Positions 1-6,237 of a stretch of 6,382 nt of DNA are shown piece by piece. How positions within the stretch are numbered: position 1 is the first letter of the stretch; each line of letters begins with the position of its first letter. The notes below the pieces were generated by a model. The model was not told where the DNA came from. It saw nothing but the letters and a program-made list of their open reading frames with translations, and made no database searches. This stretch comes from an uncultured Ruminococcus sp. (GTDB taxonomy: Bacteria > Bacillota > Clostridia > Oscillospirales > Ruminococcaceae): contig CAMWKY010000130.1 in NCBI GenBank assembly GCA_947174965.1, positions 1 through 6,382 on the forward strand, read 5' to 3'. The position numbers were made by a program, and so were the translations under genes.

Positions 1-296
1 ATGCAATTCAGGAAGAATTTGGTGTAACAGCAATGGTTGCTCCTGTTGCTAACAACGGTGGCGACAACAATGCAGCAGCTGCTAAGACAGAATTTGATGT
101 TGTTCTTACATCATTCGGCGATGCTAAAATGGCTGTTATCAAGTGCGCTAAGGAAGTTCTCGGACTTGGTCTTAAAGAAGCTAAGGCAGTTGTTGAGGCT
201 GCTCCTAAGGCTATCAAAGAGGGCGTTTCAGAAGCAGAAGCTAATGAACTCAAAGAAAAGTTCGAGGCTGCTGGTGCTACAATCGAAATCAAGTAA
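1..296 (+). CDS. rplL: 50S ribosomal protein L7/L12, 3' part (5' end outside the window)
   Basis: This is the C-terminal part of ribosomal protein L7/L12, the stalk protein that recruits and stimulates translational GTPases. Reading begins mid-codon; the first complete codon is at position 3. About 97 residues are visible of a usual 120-125. They show the end of the N-terminal dimerisation domain (EEFGVTA), an Ala/Asn/Gly-rich hinge ([17 protein letters not shown]), and the full globular C-terminal domain starting at KTEFDVVL. The C-terminal domain has the conserved GLGLKEAK helix, the VKEGVS-like segment ([10 protein letters not shown]) and the closing beta strand ATIEIK. The ATG at 33 lies inside the hinge and is not the start. 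The codons are strongly biased (repeated GCT, AAG, GTT), as in highly expressed ribosomal genes. A terminator follows at once, so this is the last gene of its operon here. rpoB, its common downstream neighbour in Firmicutes, is absent. Confidence 0.97.
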   Translation, partial: AIQEEFGVTAMVAPVANNGGDNNAAAAKTEFDVVLTSFGDAKMAVIKCAKEVLGLGLKEAKAVVEAAPKAIKEGVSEAEANELKEKFEAAGATIEIK

Positions 297-311
297 TTAT
301 TTACTTAATGC

Positions 312-342
312 AAAGGGCTGTACTTTCGTGCAGTCCTTTTTT
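312..342 (+). terminator. Intrinsic terminator after rplL
   Basis: A 12-bp stem pairs 312-323 (AAAGGGCTGTAC) with 328-339 (GTGCAGTCCTTT). It has two G-T wobbles, a TTTC loop and a run of six T at 337-342. It starts 16 bases after the rplL stop codon and should end the ribosomal-protein transcript. The next gene begins only 22 bases beyond the T-run with no clear promoter of its own, so it may depend on readthrough. Confidence 0.9.
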
Positions 343-364
343 GCTATATCCGGAGACTAAAATC

Positions 365-1243
365 ATGAATTTAGAATATGTATATTTTGAAAATGCTGTT
401 GTTGAAAAACTTATGGAATCTTTTAGACTGTACGGCAACAGGTCACCACGATATGAGGGCATAAATCCTTTTATTATATATGGCATTGCAGATAAAGAAA
501 AAAATCTGTTTTTTACAAGAGGTTTCAGCAAAAGAAACAGAGATTTTCAGGAAACAGAATATATCTTCTGTCACGGCGATTTGCTTGGGCAAATTAACTG
601 TAATATAACTATTGACAGCGAAATGGTAAACGATAAGCGTGTATATCATGTTGAAAAACTGGAAATACTTGAAATAAAAGGCAATACAGAATTTGACAAA
701 ATTCAGGCAGAAGAAACTATCCGTTTCTATGAGGAAACTAACGCTTTTGAGTTTGAACAGCAACTCTGCGAAAAACTTAATCTGAAAAGCAGTTTGTTAA
801 GTAATCTTAATATTGTCCGTCAGCATGAAATAATGATAAAAAATAAGCATAAATGGGAAAATATGAATGAACTGCTTGCGGAAGATTATATTTTTGAGCC
901 ACTCAATGAAACAGACAAGCTGAATGTCATGGACTGCATAAACAAATACAGCGTTGATTACACTTATTTTAAAAATGCAAATATGGATTACTACATGACA
1001 GACAGAAATCACAGCTTTAAAATGATTCAGTGTGCATATATTACGGATTTTATAAAACGCTGTAGTGAGCCTGATGACTATGAATTTGCCATACTAACTG
1101 AAAATACAAGCGGTACTGTACTAGTGTGGAATTGTGATGATTTCAGGTCTGTAAATGGTGAAATTCCGATACCTGACGAAAAACTCGTTACTATGTTTCA
1201 TTACTATAAATGTTTCTACTATTCTTTCACGGAAATGATTTAA
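365..1243 (+). CDS. Hypothetical protein, 292 residues, family not recognised
   Basis: I do not recognise this protein. The reading frame is open from 308, but that ATG lies just before the terminator stem. The ATG at 365 is preferred because GGAG at 352-355 sits nine bases upstream, giving a start of MNLEYVYFENAVVEKLME. The product looks cytoplasmic: there is no signal peptide and no long hydrophobic segment. It is rich in Tyr, Phe, Asn, Glu and Lys. The first half looks alpha/beta, with FIIYGIADKEKNLFFTRGF (about residues 36-54) and paired strands around INCNITIDSEM and VYHVEKLEILEIKG. The second half looks more helical and ends in a Tyr/Phe/Cys-rich tail (HYYKCFYYSFTEMI). No catalytic motif stands out. 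No promoter is visible upstream and no terminator hairpin follows the stop. The strong promoter for the next gene begins inside its stop codon region. It is probably real because it is long, open and has a ribosome binding site. Confidence 0.8.
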   Translation: MNLEYVYFENAVVEKLMESFRLYGNRSPRYEGINPFIIYGIADKEKNLFFTRGFSKRNRDFQETEYIFCHGDLLGQINCNITIDSEMVNDKRVYHVEKLEILEIKGNTEFDKIQAEETIRFYEETNAFEFEQQLCEKLNLKSSLLSNLNIVRQHEIMIKNKHKWENMNELLAEDYIFEPLNETDKLNVMDCINKYSVDYTYFKNANMDYYMTDRNHSFKMIQCAYITDFIKRCSEPDDYEFAILTENTSGTVLVWNCDDFRSVNGEIPIPDEKLVTMFHYYKCFYYSFTEMI

Positions 1244-1280
1244 AAAAATATTTGACATTTTCTTTTACAAATGGTATAAT
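1242..1280 (+). promoter_or_regulatory. Consensus sigma-A promoter with A-tract for the esterase gene
   Basis: The -35 box TTGACA (1252-1257) and the -10 box TATAAT (1275-1280) are both exact consensus, with a 17-base spacer. TG at 1272-1273 adds an extended -10. Seven A at 1242-1248 directly upstream of the -35 resemble an UP element. The predicted start is near 1287, leaving a leader of only about 17 bases that is largely the ribosome binding site AAGGAGG (1289-1295), eight bases from the ATG at 1304. I see no operator or riboswitch; such a short leader leaves no room for one. Confidence 0.9.
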
Positions 1281-1303
1281 AACTTGTAAAGGAGGGTTTA
1301 CTC

Positions 1304-3460
1304 ATGAAGAATATTTTCAAACGTTCAATTTCAGCAATAACCGCATTATCTGCTGTTGCATCTGTTATATGCGCATCTTCTGCATTTGCTGAAATAACGC
1401 CGAATCCTGTAATAAGCAGAAACTGCCCCGCATATTCAGGAACAGGTGATGCAAAAACCGCAAATGACGAGCATTATTTTTCTTTCTGCTCAATTACTTC
1501 CCCCGATTATCTTGCTTATGACTTGTCAGCCGTTCCCGACAATAAAAAAAAGCAGGTTATAGCCGTATGGTATACAACAAGTTCATTTGACAGTATCGGC
1601 GCATATGTCAACAGCAATATGATTCCTTCAGATTATACTATTGAAGTCAACAAGGCAAAAGGCGGTGAATGTCCGAAAGATAACTGGGAAATTGTCGAGA
1701 CAGTCAAGGACAATACACTTGCATCACGTCAGCATATTGTTGATATGGAGGGCTATAACTGGATTCGTCTGAATATTGCAAAGGCAGACGGTCAGGAGGG
1801 TAAAAGCGCATCTGTAAATTTTGATATTCACAACGTAAGCGACTGCATTTCTGACAGCTGGTTATTTTTAGGTGATTCAATTACAGCTGGTGGAATGAAT
1901 AATTGCTATGGAACTGGCTTTGCAACTCATATAAATCAGATAGACAGCAAGTATTTTCCTATTCAGGAAAACGGCGGTATCGGCGGAATAAGAAGCAGTG
2001 ACGGCAAGGAAAACATTGACCGCTGGTTATCCGTATCGCACGCAAAATACGTAAGTATCGCATACGGCACGAACGACTGCTGGGGAAATCCAGATGCAAC
2101 GCAGGAATACTATGAGAATACAAAGTATATGATTGATGCTGTACTCAAAGCAGGAAAAATTCCTGTACTTCCGAAGATTCCGGCATCAACAAATGACGAC
2201 GTAAAAGACAATGTACCGCTTTATAATCAGATGATTGACAAGCTTTATAACGAATACGGCAACAAGATTATTCAGGGCGTGGACTTTGAAGCATTTTTCA
2301 CTGAACACCCCGATTATTTGAGTTCGGACGGCGTTCACCCTAATGATACGGGCTACGCTGAAATGCGCAAGATATGGGCTGAAACAATGTATAAGAACGT
2401 ATATTCTATCAAAAACGAACAGCCGATAATTTACGGTCTTGGAGATATTGACGAAAACGGCATTGTTGATGCAAGAGATGCTTCACTTGTATTGAATGAA
2501 TACTCCAGAATGTCAACAGGTGCTGACTGCTCATTCAATGAGGAACAGAAAAAAAATGCTGATGTAAATAAAGATGATTTAATTGATGCAATAGATGCTT
2601 TTTATATTGCTGATTATTACAGTTCAAGACTTACAGGCTTAACCACTACTTTAGAATCCTATATCAGCCATGAAGATGACGGAATAACAGTTCCCGCATT
2701 TGAAAAAAATCCCACAAACGGCTATACAGAGGAAGAAATCAAAAAATCAAATTATACTCCGCACTTCACTCTTAAAGCTGCACCCGATTCGACAGATGAC
2801 AGAATTATAAATCTTAAAATAAACATTTCAGGAGCGCAATTCAAATGGTCTACCATGGGATTTGTACTTGACTATGATTCAAAGCTTACACCTACTTATA
2901 ATGGCTCTAAAGTCAAAGTGCAATGGGACGAAGCTGTGTCATATATGAGTCACTCCATCGAAGAAAACAAAAATACCAATCAGCTTGTAATCTGCACAAT
3001 TGGTAAATCTGATATGGGAATGGACGGAACTATTGCTACAATTCCATTTAAGATTCCTGATGATGTTTCAGGCATAAATGACTATACATTCAGTATCAAC
3101 TATAATGGCGGTGAGCTTTTTACTGATATAAACGATTCTGAAAGTGCAAGACTTATGCAGGCATACTTATTCACAAAAGGACTTGAAAGCACAGAAATAA
3201 CTGTTGATTCAGGCGGAGAAACTACAACAGAAAATACCGATACACTTATCGGTGATGCAAACTGCGACGGTGAAGTCAATATTGCTGATGCTACTGCAAT
3301 AATACAGGCAATCGGAAACAAAGACAAATACGGATTATCCGAACAGGGTGCAAAAAATGCAGACTGCTATAACGTCGGAGACGGTGTTACAGGCATGGAC
3401 GCTCTTGCAATACAGAAACTTGAAGCAAAGCAGATTGACAAATTACCGTTAAATGAATAA
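1304..3460 (+). CDS. Secreted SGNH/GDSL carbohydrate esterase-like protein with two dockerins and a cohesin-like domain
   Basis: This is a 718-residue exported protein, probably a polysaccharide-deacetylating esterase attached to a cellulosome. Residues 1-29 are a Sec signal peptide (MKNIFKRS, a hydrophobic core, then SSAFA before E30). Residues 30-185 look like a beta-sandwich, discoidin or carbohydrate-binding type (for example NWEIVETV and YNWIRLNI). Residues 185-365 are an SGNH hydrolase: GDS with catalytic Ser192, Gly224/225 in ENGGIGG, GTND with Asn257, and DGVHP with Asp342 and His345. Residues 380-444 are a dockerin with two calcium loops (D381/D383/N385/D389/D392 and D420/N422/D424/D428/D431). 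Residues about 462-636 are cohesin-like (INLKINISG, GFVLDYDSKL, DGTIATIPFKI). A short Thr-rich linker (about 637-647) leads to a second dockerin at 649-712. The start is fixed by AAGGAGG eight bases upstream. Acetyl-xylan or other O-acetyl substrates are inferred from the family; substrate specificity cannot be read here. Confidence 0.9.
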   Translation: MKNIFKRSISAITALSAVASVICASSAFAEITPNPVISRNCPAYSGTGDAKTANDEHYFSFCSITSPDYLAYDLSAVPDNKKKQVIAVWYTTSSFDSIGAYVNSNMIPSDYTIEVNKAKGGECPKDNWEIVETVKDNTLASRQHIVDMEGYNWIRLNIAKADGQEGKSASVNFDIHNVSDCISDSWLFLGDSITAGGMNNCYGTGFATHINQIDSKYFPIQENGGIGGIRSSDGKENIDRWLSVSHAKYVSIAYGTNDCWGNPDATQEYYENTKYMIDAVLKAGKIPVLPKIPASTNDDVKDNVPLYNQMIDKLYNEYGNKIIQGVDFEAFFTEHPDYLSSDGVHPNDTGYAEMRKIWAETMYKNVYSIKNEQPIIYGLGDIDENGIVDARDASLVLNEYSRMSTGADCSFNEEQKKNADVNKDDLIDAIDAFYIADYYSSRLTGLTTTLESYISHEDDGITVPAFEKNPTNGYTEEEIKKSNYTPHFTLKAAPDSTDDRIINLKINISGAQFKWSTMGFVLDYDSKLTPTYNGSKVKVQWDEAVSYMSHSIEENKNTNQLVICTIGKSDMGMDGTIATIPFKIPDDVSGINDYTFSINYNGGELFTDINDSESARLMQAYLFTKGLESTEITVDSGGETTTENTDTLIGDANCDGEVNIADATAIIQAIGNKDKYGLSEQGAKNADCYNVGDGVTGMDALAIQKLEAKQIDKLPLNE

Positions 3461-3464
3461 ATCA

Positions 3465-3494
3465 AAAGGGAGACCGACAAAACAGTCTCCCTTT
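3465..3494. terminator. Bidirectional intrinsic terminator between convergent genes
   Basis: A perfect 10-bp stem pairs 3465-3474 (AAAGGGAGAC) with 3485-3494 (GTCTCCCTTT) around a 10-base loop. On the + strand it is followed by ATTTTATT, and on the - strand by TTTTGATTTATT. It lies four bases after the esterase stop codon and three bases before the end of the lipoprotein gene, so it serves both converging transcripts. Confidence 0.9.
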
Positions 3495-3497
3495 ATT

Positions 3498-4235
3498 TTA
3501 TTCCTCAAAACGCTGATATACTTCAGCAGGTGCAGACGAATCAGCCATATATTTCATGGTGAGAGTATCACCATCAACAGTATAATTATAATTGACTGAT
3601 GTTGCATTTTCGTCAAGATACTCCATATACTGACTGAACATTTCAAGAGAGCCGTTTTTTGTTTCATAATCACAATAATTATTGAGTGTAACAATAAAAT
3701 TCTCTCCCCTGATTTCAGCATCAAGAGTAATATCTTCATCATCAAGGACTTCATCAAAAGTTATGCCCAACATTTCAGAAAAAAACTGTATAAGCAGACC
3801 ACCATAAAGATTATATACACCGTTAAAACTGTCAGGGTTTTCTGTGTCTTTGCGCTCCATATTGACAAGAATAGAAATATCATTAGTTTCGGGATTTATA
3901 TACTGCACTATCAGGTTTTTTCCGTCATACTGAATATTATCCTTTTCAATAATTTCACCTGCTTTCAGAAATTTTCCGTCATTGGTGAAATTTATCTCCA
4001 TACTTGAAAAATCCATAACAATAGACACTTTTCTGTTTTCGTCAAAAATATATCCGTTTGAGCCGTTCCACCATTTGCCTATAATCTGTTGGTCTATAGG
4101 TGATGTACTTATTCTTTTCGGCTTTTCCTGAACTTGTGAAGTATTGCCAGATACAGAGTTATTTCCCTCTGAACAGCCTGCAAAGACTGTCACCAGCAAA
4201 GAAGTAGCAAGCAACACTGAAATTATTTTTTTCAT
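3498..4235 (-). CDS. Putative lipoprotein with lipocalin-like repeats, function unknown
   Basis: This is a 245-residue predicted lipoprotein. The start at 4235 (MKKIISVLLATSLL) gives a clean signal peptide with lipobox FAGC and lipidated Cys21, followed by a Ser/Asn/Gly-rich linker to about residue 45. The mature part appears to hold two beta-rich units. The first begins with IIGKWWNG (51-58) and continues through FTNDGKF and IQYDGKNLIVQY. The second begins near FNGVYNLYGG (137-146) and ends with YTVDGDTLTMKY (218-229). The G-W opening and the VDGDTLTMKY-type closing hairpin recall small lipocalin-like or DUF5640-like lipoproteins of Firmicutes; that is a resemblance, not a firm assignment. 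There are no catalytic motifs. It follows tsaD with essentially no gap and is probably translated from the same message, although a functional link to tRNA modification is not evident. The shared hairpin at 3465-3494 ends the transcript. Confidence 0.85.
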   Translation of the reverse strand: MKKIISVLLATSLLVTVFAGCSEGNNSVSGNTSQVQEKPKRISTSPIDQQIIGKWWNGSNGYIFDENRKVSIVMDFSSMEINFTNDGKFLKAGEIIEKDNIQYDGKNLIVQYINPETNDISILVNMERKDTENPDSFNGVYNLYGGLLIQFFSEMLGITFDEVLDDEDITLDAEIRGENFIVTLNNYCDYETKNGSLEMFSQYMEYLDENATSVNYNYTVDGDTLTMKYMADSSAPAEVYQRFEE

Positions 4236-4243
4236 CTTATTAT

Positions 4244-4248
4244 CCTCC
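4244..4248 (-). promoter_or_regulatory. Ribosome binding site that decides the lipoprotein start
   Basis: GGAGG at 4248-4244 (minus strand) lies eight bases before the ATG at 4235. It overlaps the upstream in-frame ATG at 4250, which would add MEDNK before the signal peptide and has no ribosome binding site at proper spacing. The upstream ATG shares its A with the tsaD stop (TAATG), so reinitiation there is conceivable but less likely. Confidence 0.85.
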
Positions 4249-4249
4249 A

Positions 4250-5260
4250 TTATATTTCGTCCATTGAAAGAGTAGCTCTTGCATTAAGACTTTCATCTGC
4301 TGTAATTCCTGCAATAAAGTTATAGCTTCCCTGACAGGCAATCATAGCACCATTATCACCACAATACCTGATTTCAGGCATATAGAAGCTATATCCCTTT
4401 TCTGCACACGCTTTTGAAAGTGACGCACGTACTCCAGTATTTGCCGAAACACCGCCGGCAAGTGCGATTTTTTTATATCCCAGTGATTCAGCCGCAAGCA
4501 TTGTCTTATCAGTAATAATTTCGGAAATAGTACTTTGAATACTTGCAGAGAGATTATTTTTGTCGATATTCTCCCCTTTCTGTTCGGCATGGTGAAGCAT
4601 ATTTATCACAGACGTTTTCAATCCAGAAAAGCTGAAATCAAATTCACTTCCTGCAACAACAGGGTGCGGAAGTTTAAAGGCGTTCGGGTCGCCTGTTTGT
4701 GATGCCTTGTCTATATGCACACCGCCAGGATATGGAAATCCCATAGCCCTTGCGCACTTATCAAAGCACTCCCCTGCCGCATCATCACGGGTTCTGCCGA
4801 CTACACGGAATTTTGTATAGCTTAACACCTCAACAATATGACTATGCGCACCGCTTGCAACTATACACAAGTACGGCGGTTCAAGTTCCTTGTGGCAGAT
4901 GTAGTTTGCGGCGATATGTCCTGCAATATGATGTACGGGGATAAGCAGTTTACCTGCTGAAAAAGCAAGAGCCTTTGCAAAGTTCACTCCGACAAGCAAT
5001 GCACCGATAAGTCCGGGAGCATATGTTACAGCTATACCGTCAAGGTCGGCAAGCGTGACACCTGCATCATCAAGAGTCTTGCGGACTACTCCGAGAATGT
5101 TCTCACAATGACGGCGTGACGCTATTTCAGGTACAACACCGCCGTATTTTTTATGCTCCTCAATTTGAGTTGAAATGACTGACGATTTTATATTTCGGCA
5201 GTCCTCACACACGCTTGCTGCCGTTTCGTCGCAGGAGCTTTCTATTCCAAGTATTAACAT
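4250..5260 (-). CDS. tsaD: tRNA N6-adenosine threonylcarbamoyltransferase TsaD
   Basis: TsaD (Gcp/YgjD/Kae1 family) transfers the threonylcarbamoyl group from threonylcarbamoyl-AMP to A37 of ANN-decoding tRNAs, working with TsaB and TsaE in the cytoplasm. The protein has 336 residues, the normal length. Visible signatures are the N-terminal ASKHA phosphate loop (GIESSCDETAAS), VVPEIASRRH (43-51), the metal-binding pair His111 and His115 in HHIAGH, TRDDAAGECFDK (157-168), YPGGVHID, FSFSGLKT, ALAGGVSAN (267-274), and the third metal ligand Asp302 in GDNGAMIA. The usual SGGHT is SGAHS here (136-140), with His139 kept. AAGGTGAT at 5271-5264 is the ribosome binding site. TsaD lies 23 bases after the epimerase-like gene. 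A TATAAA at 5288-5283 with a poor -35 (TTGAAT, 15-base spacer) is a weak candidate for its own promoter. Confidence 0.98.
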   Translation of the reverse strand: MLILGIESSCDETAASVCEDCRNIKSSVISTQIEEHKKYGGVVPEIASRRHCENILGVVRKTLDDAGVTLADLDGIAVTYAPGLIGALLVGVNFAKALAFSAGKLLIPVHHIAGHIAANYICHKELEPPYLCIVASGAHSHIVEVLSYTKFRVVGRTRDDAAGECFDKCARAMGFPYPGGVHIDKASQTGDPNAFKLPHPVVAGSEFDFSFSGLKTSVINMLHHAEQKGENIDKNNLSASIQSTISEIITDKTMLAAESLGYKKIALAGGVSANTGVRASLSKACAEKGYSFYMPEIRYCGDNGAMIACQGSYNFIAGITADESLNARATLSMDEI

Positions 5261-5292
5261 ATTATCACCTTTCTTTCTGATTTTTATAAATC
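5258..5292 (-). repeat. Leader repeat copy A (start of tsaD)
   Basis: The stretch covering the tsaD start codon, its ribosome binding site and the end of the epimerase gene matches 6234-6259. Read on the minus strand, both copies begin GATTTATAAA and end GAAAGGTGATRATATG. The second block differs at one base. Copy A has nine additional bases between the two blocks. It contains the epimerase stop codon and the tsaD ATG. Confidence 0.75.
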
Positions 5293-6138
5293 GGCATTTA
5301 ACAATTCAAATATCCACGAAGAAATATTAGAAAAATTGTATCCTAAATGTTCCGCTTTCTTACAGTTAAATGAAGTTTCCATTTTATTTCCATCATAAGG
5401 TGCTGAATTGCCATTCTGAGATAAAATAGCTTTTTTCCCTGATTTTCTTTCAATGTATGTGATTATTTCTTTTTGTGATATAATGCCTTTTGAACAACCA
5501 TTAACAGCTCCAGATATTGGGTTATCAACAATGTAAGCAAGAAATTCTCCTGCCTCTGATTCATTTATATATGATGTCCCTGCATTTAGGTTATCAATAC
5601 GCATGGGAATTTGATTACAAATTTGCTCTATATAAAATTTAAGTCTGCCTGTATAATCATTTTTTCCAATTACAACAGGATATCTGACAAATGTACATTT
5701 GCTTATATCCATAAACTCCAATGCGGCACGTTCTGCCTGTCTTTTGCCTTCTGCATAATCATTTGTTCTGTCAAGCCAAATTAACTTATGACTTTTCATA
5801 TCAAACTCATCTTCATTAATCAATAAATGTTCGTTAAAATATACCGCACAAGATGACATTTGTATATATCTGTTACATCGAATATTTTCCAAAAGTGACC
5901 TTACATCATTTGAAGAATATGCTACCTTGTCAATAACCACATCGTACTCTTTAGCACCAAGTGAATTTTTTACGCTCTTTCCATTAGTTTTATCCATAAT
6001 AATATGGTTTACTTTTTCACCAAATGGATTTCCGTGACTTCCTCTTGTAGCTATTGTTACATTATGTCCATTTGCAAGAATACGATTCACCATTGGTATT
6101 CCAAAAAATCTTGTTCCACCAACAATCAAAATATCCAT
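5284..6138 (-). CDS. NAD(P)-dependent epimerase/dehydratase family protein (extended SDR type)
   Basis: This is a 284-residue Rossmann-fold protein of the NAD-dependent epimerase/dehydratase group. The N-terminus holds the dinucleotide-binding motif VGGTRFFG (6-13), followed by GHNVTIATRG (24-33), a pattern for the second strand that often accompanies NADP or NAD binding. The active site is visible: SSCAVY (95-100) supplies the Ser region, and Tyr128 and Lys132 form the YxxxK pair in NDYAEGKRQAE. VRYPVVIGKNDYTGR (151-165) is the typical post-catalytic segment, and TSYINESEAGEFLAYIV (188-204) fits the substrate-side region. The substrate is not identifiable, although nucleotide-sugar or related metabolites are usual. 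The start is supported by AGGAGGG (6151-6145), six bases upstream. The gene looks more AT-rich than tsaD and is bracketed by a leader repeat and gene remnants, which suggests it was inserted here. It probably shares a transcript with tsaD. Confidence 0.9.
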   Translation of the reverse strand: MDILIVGGTRFFGIPMVNRILANGHNVTIATRGSHGNPFGEKVNHIIMDKTNGKSVKNSLGAKEYDVVIDKVAYSSNDVRSLLENIRCNRYIQMSSCAVYFNEHLLINEDEFDMKSHKLIWLDRTNDYAEGKRQAERAALEFMDISKCTFVRYPVVIGKNDYTGRLKFYIEQICNQIPMRIDNLNAGTSYINESEAGEFLAYIVDNPISGAVNGCSKGIISQKEIITYIERKSGKKAILSQNGNSAPYDGNKMETSFNCKKAEHLGYNFSNISSWIFELLNADL

Positions 6139-6168
6139 ATATAACCCTCCTGAATTACGATTTATTTA

Positions 6169-6237
6169 TCAATAATAGTTTTTTTCAAGCCATTTGGCTA
6201 CACCATCATCATTTAATAAAATTATTGCAGTGGCATA
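6169..6237 (-). pseudogene. Remnant of a Cof-type HAD phosphatase C-terminus
   Basis: A 22-codon open stretch, bounded upstream by TGA at 6240-6238, encodes a peptide with NDDGVAKWLEK near its end and stops at 6171-6169. Cof/YidA-type HAD hydrolases typically end with A..(V/I)T.SN.EDGVA..(I/L)EK, as E. coli YidA does. The match in spacing is close (one residue shorter before DGVA), so I read it as the stranded tail of such a gene. It has no start codon, and the rest of the HAD protein is missing. The tail is short, so chance similarity is possible. Confidence 0.5.
6222..6236 (-). other. Four-codon minigene (MPLQ) behind a strong ribosome binding site
   Basis: GAAAGGTGATGAT is followed by ATG at 6236-6234, then three codons and TAA at 6224-6222. 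The initiation signal is nearly the same as that of tsaD, yet its frame closes at once. It most likely marks a leader whose gene was replaced. A regulatory mini-ORF is possible but has no other support. Confidence 0.3.

Noticed and set aside
8..292. Open frames on the opposite strand or other frames of rplL
   Set aside because: They mirror the biased codons of rplL, whose protein is unmistakable.
308..364. Upstream in-frame ATG giving a 311-residue version of the hypothetical protein
   Set aside because: It would translate through the rplL terminator hairpin and lacks a ribosome binding site; the ATG at 365 has GGAG nine bases upstream.
443..1012. Minus-strand open frames within the hypothetical gene
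   Set aside because: Low-complexity hydrophobic translations without ribosome binding sites, antisense to a longer frame that has one.
1304..1390. Possible lipoprotein signal in the esterase (Cys23)
   Set aside because: The residues before Cys (SVI) do not form a lipobox; SSAFA before E30 fits signal peptidase I.
1210..1392. Plus-strand 60-residue frame over the promoter and esterase start
   Set aside because: It overlaps the promoter and the signal-peptide coding region in another frame, and its translation looks random.
3100..3327. Minus-strand frame within the esterase gene
   Set aside because: Antisense shadow of the cohesin-like and dockerin coding region.
4236..4250. Lipoprotein start at 4250 (MEDNK before the signal peptide)
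   Set aside because: The GGAGG site overlaps this ATG and is spaced for the ATG at 4235, which also gives a normal lipoprotein signal peptide.
6150..6192. Promoter before the epimerase gene (TTGAAA with TAAATC)
   Set aside because: The -10 matches only about half the consensus at an 18-base spacer in a very AT-rich stretch; too weak to call.
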